64,000 nt of DNA from CAVQKZ01 sp963837325 (GTDB lineage Bacteria > Actinomycetota > Actinomycetes > Mycobacteriales > Jatrophihabitantaceae): positions 1,984,001 to 2,048,000 of the forward strand of contig CAWIMV010000001.1 in the NCBI GenBank assembly GCA_963837325.1, in the 5' to 3' direction. Below, in pieces: positions 43,149 to 52,481 of this stretch. A program made the translations under genes and the position numbers. The first letter of the stretch is position 1. Every line of letters starts with the position of its first letter. The notes below the pieces were generated by a model. It saw nothing but the letters and a program-made list of their open reading frames with translations. It was not told the origin of the DNA and ran no database searches.

Positions 43149-43679
43149 TCACAGCCGGGCCTGGACCGACTCGGCCAGGCGTTGCAGCAGGCCGGCGAGC
43201 GCGTCGCGCTCATCGGCCGAGAGGCCATCGAGCAGGCTCGCCTCCCGTCCCAGCACCTCGTCGACGGTGCGCTCGATGAGCCCGTGCCCGGCCTTGGTGA
43301 GCCGCACCATGACCGCCCGGCGATGCTCATCCGACGGGCGCCGCTGAACCAGCCCGGCTCGTTCGGCGCGCGCGAGGCGCTGTGAGATCGCGCCGGCGCT
43401 GACCAGCGCGCGGGCGCTGATCTCACGGGTCGTGAGTTCGTAGGGTTGGCCGGAACGGCGCAGGACGCTGAGCAGATCCAACGTCGATGGATCGACGCCG
43501 AGTGCTCGAAGCACCCGCCGACGATCATCGGCAAGCACCTTGGCCAGGCGCCACAACGGGGTCACGATCTCGATCGAGGACGTCGGGGTGCCGGGCCGTT
43601 CCCGCCGCCAGGCGGCGGCGATCTCGGCGGCTGGATAGCTGGAGACCTTTTCGAGTGGGTACCCGTCCACACCGCTCAT
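43149..43679 (-). CDS. MarR family transcriptional regulator
   Basis: A 176-residue winged-helix regulator. The core LDLLSVLRRSGQPYELTTREISARALVSAGAISQRLARAERAGLVQRRPSDEHRRAVMVRLTKAG spans about 68-132, with the wing residues DEHRRAV. The N-terminal helices are extended by about 30 residues relative to short MarR proteins. It diverges from an SDR gene and probably represses both genes through the palindrome at 43706-43723. Confidence 0.92.
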   Translation of the reverse strand: MSGVDGYPLEKVSSYPAAEIAAAWRRERPGTPTSSIEIVTPLWRLAKVLADDRRRVLRALGVDPSTLDLLSVLRRSGQPYELTTREISARALVSAGAISQRLARAERAGLVQRRPSDEHRRAVMVRLTKAGHGLIERTVDEVLGREASLLDGLSADERDALAGLLQRLAESVQARL

Positions 43680-43705
43680 GTCTTGACCACCACCTCGGGA
43701 GGACT

Positions 43706-43723
43706 ATATTTAGGTCTAAACAT
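43706..43723. promoter_or_regulatory. Candidate MarR operator ATATTTAG-GT-CTAAACAT
   Basis: Eight-base arms with one mismatch and a 2-bp spacer, AT-rich in an otherwise GC-rich context, lie in the 67-bp divergent region between the MarR and SDR genes. Confidence 0.62.
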
Positions 43724-43746
43724 ATCGAGAGAGGGAGCACTTCGCC

Positions 43747-44469
43747 ATGAACCGCACCGTGCTCGTGACGGGTGGCAGCAGCGGCATCGGCCGGGCGGCG
43801 GCGGCGCGCTTCGCCGCCGACGGCGCCCGCGTCATCATCACCGGCCGGGATTGCCGCCGGCTGGACGCCGTGGCGCGCGAGTTCGACGTCCGCGCGATTG
43901 CGGGCGATGCGAGCAATCCCGCAGACGTGGCCGAACTTGCCGGACAGATCGACGAGCTGGACGTCCTCGTCAACGCGGCGGGCGGGAACACCGATTTCGA
44001 CACTCCTCCTGACGGCGGCACCGAGTTGGACCAGCTGGCGCACACCTGGCGGGCGAACCTTGCGGCCAACCTGATCAGCGCCGTGCTGACCACCGAGGCA
44101 CTGTGCGACAAATTCACCGATCCGGGGACGGTCATCAGCATCGGCTCGATCGGGGCGGAGCGAGGGGCGGGCTCGTACGGGGCCGCTAAGGCCGGACTGG
44201 CCGCGTGGAACGCGGGCCTGTCAGCGGAACTCGGCGCCCGCGGCGTGACCGCCAACGTCATTTCGCCCGGTTACATCGCCGACACGGGCTTCTTCCGCGA
44301 CCGGCTCAGCGACCAGCGCCGAGACGTCCTCATCGCGCAGACCCATGACAAGCGGCCGGGCCGGCCGGAGGAGGTGGCGGGCCTGGCGTTCTTCCTCGCA
44401 TCGGCCGACGCGAGGCACATCACCGGCCAGACCCTGCACCTGAACGGCGGGGCCTTCACGACGCGCTAG
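43747..44469 (+). CDS. Short-chain dehydrogenase/reductase, MarR-linked
   Basis: A 240-residue NAD(P)-dependent oxidoreductase. TGGSSGIG at 8-15 is the cofactor motif; the usual NNAG is replaced by NAAG near 77-80; the active-site Ser is in SIGSIGAERG and Tyr/Lys in SYGAAKAG. GGGAG is 8 bases before the ATG. Divergence from a MarR regulator suggests induction by a small, possibly phenolic or toxic, compound that it detoxifies. The substrate is unknown. Confidence 0.92.
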   Translation: MNRTVLVTGGSSGIGRAAAARFAADGARVIITGRDCRRLDAVAREFDVRAIAGDASNPADVAELAGQIDELDVLVNAAGGNTDFDTPPDGGTELDQLAHTWRANLAANLISAVLTTEALCDKFTDPGTVISIGSIGAERGAGSYGAAKAGLAAWNAGLSAELGARGVTANVISPGYIADTGFFRDRLSDQRRDVLIAQTHDKRPGRPEEVAGLAFFLASADARHITGQTLHLNGGAFTTR

Positions 44470-44476
44470 CGGCTGG

Positions 44477-46624
44477 TCAGCCGGAACCGAGCCGCCCGGC
44501 TGCCTCCGGACCCTCGGCGAGCAGGAGCGCAAAGCCGTCCTCGTCGAGGATCGGCACGCCGAGCTCGGTCGCCTTGTCGGCCTTGGTGCCGGCGTTCTCG
44601 CCGACGACCACGAAGTCGGTCTTCTTGGACACCGACCCGGCCGCCTTCCCACCCCGGGCCAGGATCGCTTCCTTGGCCTCGTCGCGGGAGTAGCCGGCCA
44701 ACGAGCCGGTGACGACCACGGTCAATCCGGCGAGCGTCTTCGGGATGGACGTGTCGATCTCGTCGGCCATCCGCACGCCGGCCGCGGCCCACTTGTCGAC
44801 GATCGCGACGTGCCAGTCGACGTCGAACCACTCCTTGACCGACTCGGCGATGATGCCGCCGACGCCTTCGGCCGCAGCCAGTTCCTCGACCGAAGCGGCC
44901 CGGAGCGCGTCCAGCGATCCGAAGTGGGCGGCCAGGGCACGGGCCGCGGTTGGTCCGACGTGCCGGATCGACAGCGCAACCAGCACCCGCCACAGAGGTT
45001 GCGACTTCGCCCGTTCAAGATTGGCGACCAGCTTCTGGCCGTTGGCCGACAGCACCCGGCCGTCGCGGACCGTCTCGGGCGGATCGGACTTCTTGGCCGC
45101 GCGGGTGAACAGCGGCACGGTGGCCAACTTCTGCGCCGCAAAGTCCGGGGCATCGTGGGCCGGTGCGAGGCTGAACAGATCGCCTTCGTCGGCGATGACG
45201 CCGGAGTCGAGCAACGCCATCGCGCCCTCGTAGCCCAGGGCCTCGATGTCGAAGGCACCGCGCCCGGCCAGGCTGAACAGCCGTTCGCGCAGTTGGGCCG
45301 GGCAGAACCGGCTGTTCGGGCAGCGGATGTCCTTGTCGCCTTCCTTCGACGGACGCAGTGGTGTGCTGCATTCCGGGCACTCGGTCGGCATGACGAATTC
45401 GCGCTCACTGCCGTCGCGCAGCGCGACAACCGGTCCCACGATCTCCGGGATGACGTCGCCGGCCTTGCGCAACACCACCGTGTCGCCGATCAGCACGCCC
45501 TTGCGGGCGACCTCGCCGGCGTTGTGCAACGTCGCCATCTCGACGGTCGAGCCCGCAACGACGACCGGCTCCATAACGCCGTACGGGGTGACCCGCCCGG
45601 TGCGCCCGACGTTCACCCGGATGTCGAGCAGCTTGGTGTTCACTTCCTCCGGCGCGTACTTGTAGGCGATGGCCCAACGCGGGGCCCGGCTGGTCGAGCC
45701 GAGCCGGCGCTGCAGGGCCAGATCGTCGACCTTCACGACGACGCCGTCGATCTCGTGCTCGACATCGTGGCGGTGCTCGCCGTAGTAGTCGATGAACGCC
45801 TGGACGCCGGCGAGGTCGGGCTTGACTTCGGCGCTGGCCGCGGTCGGCAGGCCCCACCCGGCCAGCACGGCATACCAGTCCGATTGCCGAGTCACGCTCG
45901 GACCGCCCTCGACCCGGCCCACCCCGTGAATCACCATGCTCAGCGAGCGGCTGGCCGTCACCCGCGGATCCTTCTGCCGCAGCGAACCGGCCGCGGTGTT
46001 ACGCGGATTGGCGTAAGGGGCCTTGCCCGCGGCGACCAGCCCGGCGTTGAGTTCCTGGAAGCGTGCCACCGGGAAAAAGACCTCGCCGCGCACCTCGAGC
46101 ACGCGCGGCACCTGTTCACCCGCGAGCCGATCGGGGACGCTGGCGATCGTGCGGATGTTGGGCGTGACGTCCTCTCCGGTTCGCCCGTCACCGCGGGTAG
46201 CGCCGCGCACGAGCCGACCGTCCTGATAGAGCAGGTTTACGGCCAGACCGTCAACCTTCAGCTCGCACAGGTAGTCCGGCTCGGCCCCGGCGTCACGTGC
46301 CACGCGTTGCGCCCAGGCCGCGAGCTCGTCCTCGGAGAACGTGTTGTCCAGGCTGAGCATCCGCTCGAGATGATCGACCGCGGTGAACAACGTCGAGTAT
46401 GTGCCGGCGACCCGCTGCGTCGGCGAGGACGGCGTGCGCAACTCGGGGAATTCGTCCTCGAGAGCCTCCAGCCGGCGCATCGCCGCGTCGTACTCGGCAT
46501 CGCTGGCCGTCGGCTCGTCGAGGACGTAGTAGCGGTACGCATCGTCGTCGACTTGCTGCGACAGCCGCGCATGCTCTTCGCGGGCTTCGTCGGTGGCGGT
46601 CTTGAGGGCCGTCGGATCCGTCAC
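44477..46624 (-). CDS. ligA: NAD-dependent DNA ligase
   Basis: A 715-residue replicative DNA ligase that seals nicks using NAD. Domain Ia with the YxxY motif is at 30-33; the adenylated lysine is Lys123 in ELKVDG; the OB fold, a four-cysteine zinc finger (CPEC...CPNSRFC), helix-hairpin-helix repeats and a C-terminal BRCT domain (KTLAGLTVVVTGSLAGYSRDEA) follow in order. I start it at GTG 46624, 7 bases after TACCGT, so the mRNA may be leaderless. The longer frame to 46891 overlaps uppP and lacks homology. Confidence 0.97.
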   Translation of the reverse strand: MTDPTALKTATDEAREEHARLSQQVDDDAYRYYVLDEPTASDAEYDAAMRRLEALEDEFPELRTPSSPTQRVAGTYSTLFTAVDHLERMLSLDNTFSEDELAAWAQRVARDAGAEPDYLCELKVDGLAVNLLYQDGRLVRGATRGDGRTGEDVTPNIRTIASVPDRLAGEQVPRVLEVRGEVFFPVARFQELNAGLVAAGKAPYANPRNTAAGSLRQKDPRVTASRSLSMVIHGVGRVEGGPSVTRQSDWYAVLAGWGLPTAASAEVKPDLAGVQAFIDYYGEHRHDVEHEIDGVVVKVDDLALQRRLGSTSRAPRWAIAYKYAPEEVNTKLLDIRVNVGRTGRVTPYGVMEPVVVAGSTVEMATLHNAGEVARKGVLIGDTVVLRKAGDVIPEIVGPVVALRDGSEREFVMPTECPECSTPLRPSKEGDKDIRCPNSRFCPAQLRERLFSLAGRGAFDIEALGYEGAMALLDSGVIADEGDLFSLAPAHDAPDFAAQKLATVPLFTRAAKKSDPPETVRDGRVLSANGQKLVANLERAKSQPLWRVLVALSIRHVGPTAARALAAHFGSLDALRAASVEELAAAEGVGGIIAESVKEWFDVDWHVAIVDKWAAAGVRMADEIDTSIPKTLAGLTVVVTGSLAGYSRDEAKEAILARGGKAAGSVSKKTDFVVVGENAGTKADKATELGVPILDEDGFALLLAEGPEAAGRLGSG

Positions 46625-46751
46625 GCTAGGGACGGTACCGGCTGGGTGTGACGCGTCAGCGTGGTCAACTGCTGGGGGACCTCTCAGCATCGCACCGGCA
46701 TGATCCCTCCGACCGCGTCGAAGGGCAGCACCGTCATCCAGAAGGGTCGGT

Positions 46752-47657
46752 ATGCACCACCACTTGAGCTGGCTCGAAGCAGGAGTGGTGGGCGGCATGC
46801 AGGGCGTCGCCGAGCTTTTTCCGGTATCCAGTCTGGGGCACAGCGTGCTCATCCCCGCCGTCGTCGGCGGCTCCTGGGCCCGCGACCTCAACGTCCGGGC
46901 ACCGGAGTCGCCCTATCTGGCGTTCATCGTCGGTCTGCACGTTGCTACCGCGATCGCGCTGTTGATCTACTTCTGGCGGGACTGGGTGCGCATCATCACC
47001 GGCTTGGTGACGAGCATCGGCCGCCGCGAGGTCAACACGTCCGACCAGCGGCTGGCCTGGTTGCTCGTCCTGGGCACCATCCCGGTCGGCCTGGTGGGAC
47101 TGCTGGCCGAACACTGGTTCCGCACCACGCTGGCCCGGCCCACACCGACGGCCTGCTTCCTCACCCTCAACGGCATCGTCCTGCTGGTCGCCGAGCGGTT
47201 GCGGCGCCGCGACCCCGACCTGGACTCCACCTACGTCGACGAACGGATCACCGGGCCGCAGTCCGACGCGCGCCTGGCCCGACTGGGCATTGCCCCGGCA
47301 GTCGCGATCGGGTCGACCCAGATCCTGGCCCTGGCCCCTGGCATCTCGCGCTCCGGCATCGCCCTCGTGGGCGGCATGCTGCGAGGGTTGTCCCGCGAGG
47401 ACGCCGCCCGGTTCTCGTTCCTGCTCGCCACGCCGGTCATCCTCGCGGCCGGGGCGCTCAAGCTCGGCGACCTCTTCGGGCCGCTCGGCGACGGCATCCG
47501 GGTGCAGGTGCTGTTCGGCTCGGTCCTGTCCGGCGTCGGCGCATACCTGTCCGTACGCTTCCTGACCCGTTACCTCGCGAACCGTTCGCTGCGCCCGTTC
47601 GGCGTCTACTGCATCGTCGCTGGCGTCGCCTGCGCCGTGCTGTTCACCGCGCGCTGA
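46752..47657 (+). CDS. uppP: Undecaprenyl-diphosphatase
   Basis: A 301-residue integral membrane phosphatase that recycles the undecaprenyl carrier for peptidoglycan and other surface polymers. The conserved GGMQGVAELFPVSSLGH at 14-30 supplies the catalytic Glu/His and PGISRSGIALVGG near 197-209 the Arg-Ser motif. About eight helices are visible. The usual EGxTEFLPVSSTGH first motif is changed to QGVAELFPVSSLGH, a variation shared by some actinobacterial paralogues, so it might be a secondary BacA-type enzyme. It is divergent from ligA. Confidence 0.92.
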   Translation: MHHHLSWLEAGVVGGMQGVAELFPVSSLGHSVLIPAVVGGSWARDLNVRAPESPYLAFIVGLHVATAIALLIYFWRDWVRIITGLVTSIGRREVNTSDQRLAWLLVLGTIPVGLVGLLAEHWFRTTLARPTPTACFLTLNGIVLLVAERLRRRDPDLDSTYVDERITGPQSDARLARLGIAPAVAIGSTQILALAPGISRSGIALVGGMLRGLSREDAARFSFLLATPVILAAGALKLGDLFGPLGDGIRVQVLFGSVLSGVGAYLSVRFLTRYLANRSLRPFGVYCIVAGVACAVLFTAR

Positions 47658-47665
47658 GATCCCTT

Positions 47666-48667
47666 TCAGCCGGTGTCTTCGCGCAGGCGTCGCCCAGCGT
47701 CTCGCAACACCTCGAGGACCTGCCGCACATACATCGGGCTGGCGCCGGCCAGTCCACAGCCGGGCGTCGGCACGACAGACTGGGCCAGCTGTTCGGGCGC
47801 GAAGCCGAGCTCGCTCCAGAGCCGCCGAATGGGGTCGCGAGCCGTGTCGACGGTGATGGCAGCGTCAAGGCTGGGCACAACTCCGAGCCACAGCGAGGTG
47901 CCGGCGTCGACAGTCTCACCGAGCTCGTCGTTGTGCCCGGTGCCGAGCGCGGTGAGGTCGAGGGCGAGCGCGTCGGCACCCGCCGCCCGGAGGACCGCGA
48001 TGGGAGCGTCGTCGGCGCAGCAGTGCAACACCCGCGCCCCGGTTGGCACCACCTCGAGGACAGTTCGCAAGGTCTGCTCCACCACATCGGTCGTCACAGC
48101 CCGCACCGTGCCGTAGCCCGACGCCGTCGGCAACGAGCCGCGCAGCACGGCCGGCAGCGCCGGCTCGTCGAGCTGAAGCACCAGCCGGGCAGCGGGGATC
48201 CGGGCGTGCACGTCGGCGAGGTGCGTCCGCAGTCCCTCGGCGAGCGAGTCGGCCAGGTCGCGCACCGCGCCGTGGTCGCTCAGGACTCGATGTCCAGAGG
48301 GCAATTCCACGCCTGCAGCCAGCGTCCACGGCCCGGTCGCCTGAATCTTCAGCGCACCGGTGTAACCGTCGGCCTCGGCCTCGAGCGCGTCCAGATCCCG
48401 GGCCAGAAAATCCTGGGCCCGCCGCAGGTCCCGGCCCGCTCGCGCGGTCAGCCGCCAACCGGACGGGACGATCTCGACCGCGAGCTCGGCCAGCAACGCG
48501 GTGCCGCGCCCGATCATGTCGGCGCCGGGGCCCCGGTCAGGTAGCTCGGGCAGGTGCGGTAGGTCGGGCAACTCGCCGAAGATGAGCCGCACGGCCTCGA
48601 CCGGGTCGCTACCGGGCAGCGATCCGATGGTCGTGGCCGCCCCGGGAGGCCAGGGCCGGTCGGTCAT
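47666..48667 (-). CDS. Methionine synthase (MetE) C-terminal-like protein
   Basis: A 333-residue protein equivalent to the catalytic C-terminal half of cobalamin-independent methionine synthase. The zinc ligands are present as HCC near 214-216 and the Cys in TPGCGL near 299, and the N-terminal GATTIGSLPGSDP matches short archaeal-type or core MetE proteins. The methyl donor and acceptor are unknown because the folate-binding N-terminal half is absent. It overlaps mnmA by 4 bases and is the last gene of the iscS-mnmA operon, as recalled for actinomycetes generally. Confidence 0.87.
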   Translation of the reverse strand: MTDRPWPPGAATTIGSLPGSDPVEAVRLIFGELPDLPHLPELPDRGPGADMIGRGTALLAELAVEIVPSGWRLTARAGRDLRRAQDFLARDLDALEAEADGYTGALKIQATGPWTLAAGVELPSGHRVLSDHGAVRDLADSLAEGLRTHLADVHARIPAARLVLQLDEPALPAVLRGSLPTASGYGTVRAVTTDVVEQTLRTVLEVVPTGARVLHCCADDAPIAVLRAAGADALALDLTALGTGHNDELGETVDAGTSLWLGVVPSLDAAITVDTARDPIRRLWSELGFAPEQLAQSVVPTPGCGLAGASPMYVRQVLEVLRDAGRRLREDTG

Positions 48668-49770
48668 GCGGGTAGGTCGGCGCGACGTCCGGCCGCGATG
48701 GTGGCCGAGCCGAGCACGAGGTCACCGTCGTACATGACCAGCGCCTGTCCGGCGGCCACACCGCGCTGCGTGCCGTGCAACCGTGCGACGACCTCGTCAA
48801 CGCCGGCCCGGACGGTGGCAGGTGTCACCATCCCGTGCGCACGCAACTGCACCAGACACTCGAATTCGCCGGAGCGCACCGTGCCCGAGGTCCACAACGG
48901 GCGCTCGGCGGTGACCTCGTCGGCGTCGAGCAAGGCACCAGGACCGACCACGACGGTGTTGGACTTCGGCTCGATCGACAGCACATAGCGCGGCTCGCCG
49001 CCCGGCGCGGCTCGATCGAGGTGCAGGCCGCGGCGTTGGCCGACCGTGTAGCCGAACGAACCGCCGTGCGCGCCGACCACGTCGCCGGTAACCGAGTCGA
49101 CGATCGGGCCGTCCTGGGCACCCAGCCGGCGGGTCAGGAAGGCACGGGTGTCACCGTCGGGGATGAAGCAGATGTCATGCGAGTCTGGCTTGTCGGCGAC
49201 GGCCAACCCGCGCGCGGCCGCCTCGGCCCGCACCTGCGCCTTGGTCGAGTCGCCCAGCGGGAACTCCGCGTGCGCGAGCTGATCGGGGCTGAGCACCGCG
49301 AGCACGTAGGACTGGTCCTTGTCCGGATCCACCGAACGGCGCAGGCGCCCGTCGCGGAGCCGGGCGTGGTGGCCAGTGACAACCGCGTCGAAACCCAGGG
49401 CGACCGCCCGGTCGAGCACGGCCGAGAACTTGATCTTCTCGTTGCAGCGAAGGCACGGGTTCGGCGTACGGCCCGCGGCGTACTCGCTGACGAAGTCCTC
49501 GATGACGTCCGCGCGGAACCGCTCGGCCAGATCCCATATGTAGAAAGGGATTCCGAGAACGTCCGCAGCTCGCCTGGCATCGTTCGCGTCTTCGAGAGTG
49601 CAACAACCACGCGCTCCGTGCCGCAGCGTCGACGGCGCGGCGGACAGCGCCAGGTGAACGCCGGTGACGTCGTAACCGGCGTCGACGGCGCGCGCTGCGG
49701 CGACCGCGGAGTCGACGCCGCCGCTCATGGCGGCCAGCACCTTGCGCCGGTCGCGGTCGGCCGCCGTCAC
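48664..49770 (-). CDS. mnmA: tRNA-specific 2-thiouridylase
   Basis: A 368-residue enzyme that thiolates U34 of tRNA-Glu, -Gln and -Lys, using sulfur passed from cysteine desulfurase. The PP-loop SGGVDS is at 16-21; the two catalytic cysteines are in NPCLRCN and HDICFIPDGD. I start it at GTG 49770, which overlaps the cysteine desulfurase stop by 4 bases; the longer frame to 49977 lies inside that gene. The coupling pairs sulfur donor with acceptor. Confidence 0.96.
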   Translation of the reverse strand: MTAADRDRRKVLAAMSGGVDSAVAAARAVDAGYDVTGVHLALSAAPSTLRHGARGCCTLEDANDARRAADVLGIPFYIWDLAERFRADVIEDFVSEYAAGRTPNPCLRCNEKIKFSAVLDRAVALGFDAVVTGHHARLRDGRLRRSVDPDKDQSYVLAVLSPDQLAHAEFPLGDSTKAQVRAEAAARGLAVADKPDSHDICFIPDGDTRAFLTRRLGAQDGPIVDSVTGDVVGAHGGSFGYTVGQRRGLHLDRAAPGGEPRYVLSIEPKSNTVVVGPGALLDADEVTAERPLWTSGTVRSGEFECLVQLRAHGMVTPATVRAGVDEVVARLHGTQRGVAAGQALVMYDGDLVLGSATIAAGRRADLPA

Positions 49771-50942
49771 GAGGCCTCCGCCGTGAGGCCGGCTCGGCGG
49801 GCCCGTTCGACGACGGGGCCGATGGCCTCGACGACCGCGGCGACGTCGTCGGCGGTGGTGGTGTGCCCGAGCGAGAACCGTAGCGAGCCGCGGGCGTGGC
49901 CGGGCGGGGTTCCCATCGCGATCAAAACGTGCGATGGCTGCGCGACCCCAGCGGAACAGGCTGAGCCGGTCGAGCATTCGATGCCGCGGGCGTCGAGCAG
50001 CATGAGCAACGAGTCACCTTCGCAGCCCGGGAAGGAGAGGTGGGCAATGCCCGGCAGCCGGCGCGAAGGGTGGCCGTTGACGGCGACGTCCGGCACAACC
50101 GCGCACACCCCGGCAACGAGCGAGTCGCGCAGGGCCGCGACGCGCGCCGCGTGCTCGGGCTGGCGGCCGACGGCCAGTGTTGTCGCGGTCGCCAGACCGA
50201 TGGCGCCGGGAACGTCGAGGGTGCCCGAACGCACATCGCGCTCCTGCCCGCCACCGTGCAACAACGGCACGCAGGCGACGTCGCGACGTAGCAGGAGTGC
50301 CCCGGCGCCGTACGGGCCGCCCAACTTGTGCCCGGTCAGCGACAGTGCGTCGACGGTGCTCTCGGTGAAGTCCACCGGCACAGCACCGACTGCCTGCACC
50401 GCGTCAGTGTGCAGCGGAACGCCGTATTCATGCGCAACGTCAGCCAGCTCGGATATCGAGGCGACCGTGCCGACCTCGTTGTTGGCCCACATGACGGTGA
50501 CGAGTGCGACATTGTCGGGATTCTGCAGGAGCGCGGACCGCAACGCCGACGGCGCGACCAGGCCGTATTCGTCGACGGGCAGCCACGTGACCTCGGCCGC
50601 CTCGTGGCGCTCGAGCCAGTCGATCGCGTCGAGGACGGCGTGGTGCTCGACGGAACTCGCGATGATCCGGCGCCGCTGCGGATCGGCGTCGCGGCGGGCC
50701 CAATAGATGCCCTTCACCGCCAGGTTGTCCGATTCCGTGCCGCCGGCGGTCAGGATGACCTCGGACGGGCGGGCGCCAAGCGCGGCGGCCAGTTGCTCGC
50801 GGGATTCCTCGACCAGCCGGCGCGCCCGCCGGCCGGAGCCGTGCAGCGAAGATGCGTTGCCGACCTCGCCCATCGCCGCAGTGACGGCCGTGAGGGCCTC
50901 GGGCAGCATGGGCGTGGTGGCGGCGTGGTCCAGATACGGCAT
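49767..50942 (-). CDS. Cysteine desulfurase (NifS/IscS family)
   Basis: A 391-residue pyridoxal-phosphate enzyme that releases sulfur from cysteine. N-terminal YLDHAATTP, the PLP lysine Lys206 in TGHKLGGPYG, and the catalytic Cys329 in ECSTGSACSAG are all present. The short active-site loop around the cysteine fits the group I (IscS/NifS) type. Operon order desulfurase, mnmA, MetE-like implies a role in tRNA thiolation as well as Fe-S assembly. No iscU or sufU gene is adjacent. Confidence 0.95.
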   Translation of the reverse strand: MPYLDHAATTPMLPEALTAVTAAMGEVGNASSLHGSGRRARRLVEESREQLAAALGARPSEVILTAGGTESDNLAVKGIYWARRDADPQRRRIIASSVEHHAVLDAIDWLERHEAAEVTWLPVDEYGLVAPSALRSALLQNPDNVALVTVMWANNEVGTVASISELADVAHEYGVPLHTDAVQAVGAVPVDFTESTVDALSLTGHKLGGPYGAGALLLRRDVACVPLLHGGGQERDVRSGTLDVPGAIGLATATTLAVGRQPEHAARVAALRDSLVAGVCAVVPDVAVNGHPSRRLPGIAHLSFPGCEGDSLLMLLDARGIECSTGSACSAGVAQPSHVLIAMGTPPGHARGSLRFSLGHTTTADDVAAVVEAIGPVVERARRAGLTAEAS

Positions 50943-50953
50943 CGCCTGCCAGC

Positions 50954-52435
50954 TTACGTGGGGGCCGGTGCTCGTACCTGCCCCGCGACCAGCACTCCGA
51001 CCAGAGCGACTGCCGCCATGCCCACATCCAAGATCGTGAACGCAGCCGTGTAGCCGATCGTGTCTCGTGCGGCGGCCGCGACCAGCACTCCGGCCACGCC
51101 GGTGGTCACGGCGCTCGCCGTGGCGTCGGAAAGCTGCAAGGCCGCCGAGTCGGCGCCCCGGTCAGCATCGTTGGTGTAGCTGAGCAACAACACGCTGACG
51201 CTCGTCATCGTCAGGCCGGCGCCGATCCCGGCCAGCGCCCACGCCGGGTAGATCAGCCAGCCCGGGGTACTCGGTTGGGCCGTCACGGCGACGGCGAGTG
51301 CTGAGACGAGCACGAACACGAATCCGGCCCGGACCAAGCGCACCCGGTGCAGCTGTGGATCAGCGTGGCCGTCGCGGCCCTGCCACCAGGAGCCGAACGC
51401 CCAAGTCAGCCCCGAGCAGGCCAGGGGCAATCCCGCGGCAGTGGCGCCGTAGCCGTGCTGGACGGTGAGCGACAGCGGCACGAGCGATTCCACGGCGAAG
51501 AAGGCGCCGGCAAGCAGACCGCGCATCGCGATCGGCGCGGCGACACCCCGGCGCACCCGCAGCGTTCCCGACGGTAGGAGCGTGCGCAGTCCCCAACCGA
51601 GCGCGAGCAGCCCGACGATCCCGAAGGCCACCGACCGCGGGCTGGGATGCTGGCCGGCGTCCTCCAGCGCGGCGATCCCGCCGGCCACCGCGAAGGCGTG
51701 CAGTATGCGGCGCGGATCGGCCAACTTGCCGCTGCCCCGGGCCGTCCGGTTGAGGGTGCGCACGACCGGGATCATCAAAGCCGCGCCGATGAGGGCGAAG
51801 GGCAGCAAGCCGAGGAACACCCAGCGCCAGCTCAGGTGCTGGGTGAGCGTGCCGGAGATTGCCGGACCGATCAGGGCCGGGAGCACCCACGCCGACGAAA
51901 TCGCGGCGAACAGCTTCGGCCGCAGCGCCTCTGGATACGTCTCACCGATGACGACATAGGTCGCGGTGATCAGCAAGCCGCTGCCCAACCCCTGGACGAA
52001 CCGGCCGGCCACCAGTTGGAACATGGTCGTGGCCGTGCCGGCGAGCAGGAGGCCGCCGACGAAGCAGGCCATGCCGACGATCAGGGGCCCGCGCGGTCCG
52101 CGGCTGTCACTGAACTGCCCGGCCACCACCATGCCGACCACGTTGGCCACCAGGAAGCCGGTGAACGCCCACCCGAAACCGCCGAGGCCGTGCAGTTCGC
52201 GCGCCGCCGTGGGCAACGCCGGCGCCACGGCCATGGCCTCGAACGCCACCAGGGTGATCAGGATCAGGATGCCGACACTGGTAACCCGCAGCGCCCCGGA
52301 GAAGATCGACCGCGGAGCTGACCCATTCCCCCCGGGCGTGGCTCTCGATCTCCCCCGCTCGCTGGCGCTCGGGGGGATCCCGGGAGCCACAACGCGCCTT
52401 CGGCGCGCGCGGCGGCTCTTCGCGCGAGCACTCAT
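50954..52435 (-). CDS. MFS transporter with repeat-derived N-terminal extension
   Basis: A 493-residue exporter-like membrane protein with about 14 hydrophobic helices from residue 48 on (FEAMAVAPALPTAARELHGLGGFGWAFTG, then GMVVAGQFSDSRGPRGPLIVG as motif A). The first 45 residues are Arg/Ser/Pro/Gly-rich and are encoded by a palindromic repeat (52338-52390). No later ATG or GTG is found before TM1, so translation probably does run through the repeat. It has no divergent regulator, and the substrate is unknown. Confidence 0.85.
   Translation of the reverse strand: MSARAKSRRARRRRVVAPGIPPSASERGRSRATPGGNGSAPRSIFSGALRVTSVGILILITLVAFEAMAVAPALPTAARELHGLGGFGWAFTGFLVANVVGMVVAGQFSDSRGPRGPLIVGMACFVGGLLLAGTATTMFQLVAGRFVQGLGSGLLITATYVVIGETYPEALRPKLFAAISSAWVLPALIGPAISGTLTQHLSWRWVFLGLLPFALIGAALMIPVVRTLNRTARGSGKLADPRRILHAFAVAGGIAALEDAGQHPSPRSVAFGIVGLLALGWGLRTLLPSGTLRVRRGVAAPIAMRGLLAGAFFAVESLVPLSLTVQHGYGATAAGLPLACSGLTWAFGSWWQGRDGHADPQLHRVRLVRAGFVFVLVSALAVAVTAQPSTPGWLIYPAWALAGIGAGLTMTSVSVLLLSYTNDADRGADSAALQLSDATASAVTTGVAGVLVAAAARDTIGYTAAFTILDVGMAAVALVGVLVAGQVRAPAPT
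52338..52390. repeat. Palindromic repeat inside the 5' end of the MFS gene
   Basis: GTGGCTC (52338-52344) pairs with GAGCCAC (52384-52390), and inside it a run of five C then G pairs with C then six G. Just beyond is a second GC-rich hairpin with GCGCCTTCGGCGC. The layout is like dispersed REP/BIME-type elements of actinomycete genomes. Confidence 0.6.
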
Positions 52436-52481
52436 CGCGTGGTGGTCACCCTTTCAAACGAGCGGTGACCACCATGCTGCA

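Noticed and set aside
44810..46651. A 613-codon plus-strand open frame opposite ligA
   Set aside because: Antisense shadow of a gene with complete ligase motifs; Arg/Ala/Gly-rich composition with no domain.
48775..50706. A 643-codon plus-strand frame opposite mnmA and cysteine desulfurase
   Set aside because: Shadow of two unmistakable, translationally coupled genes on the minus strand.
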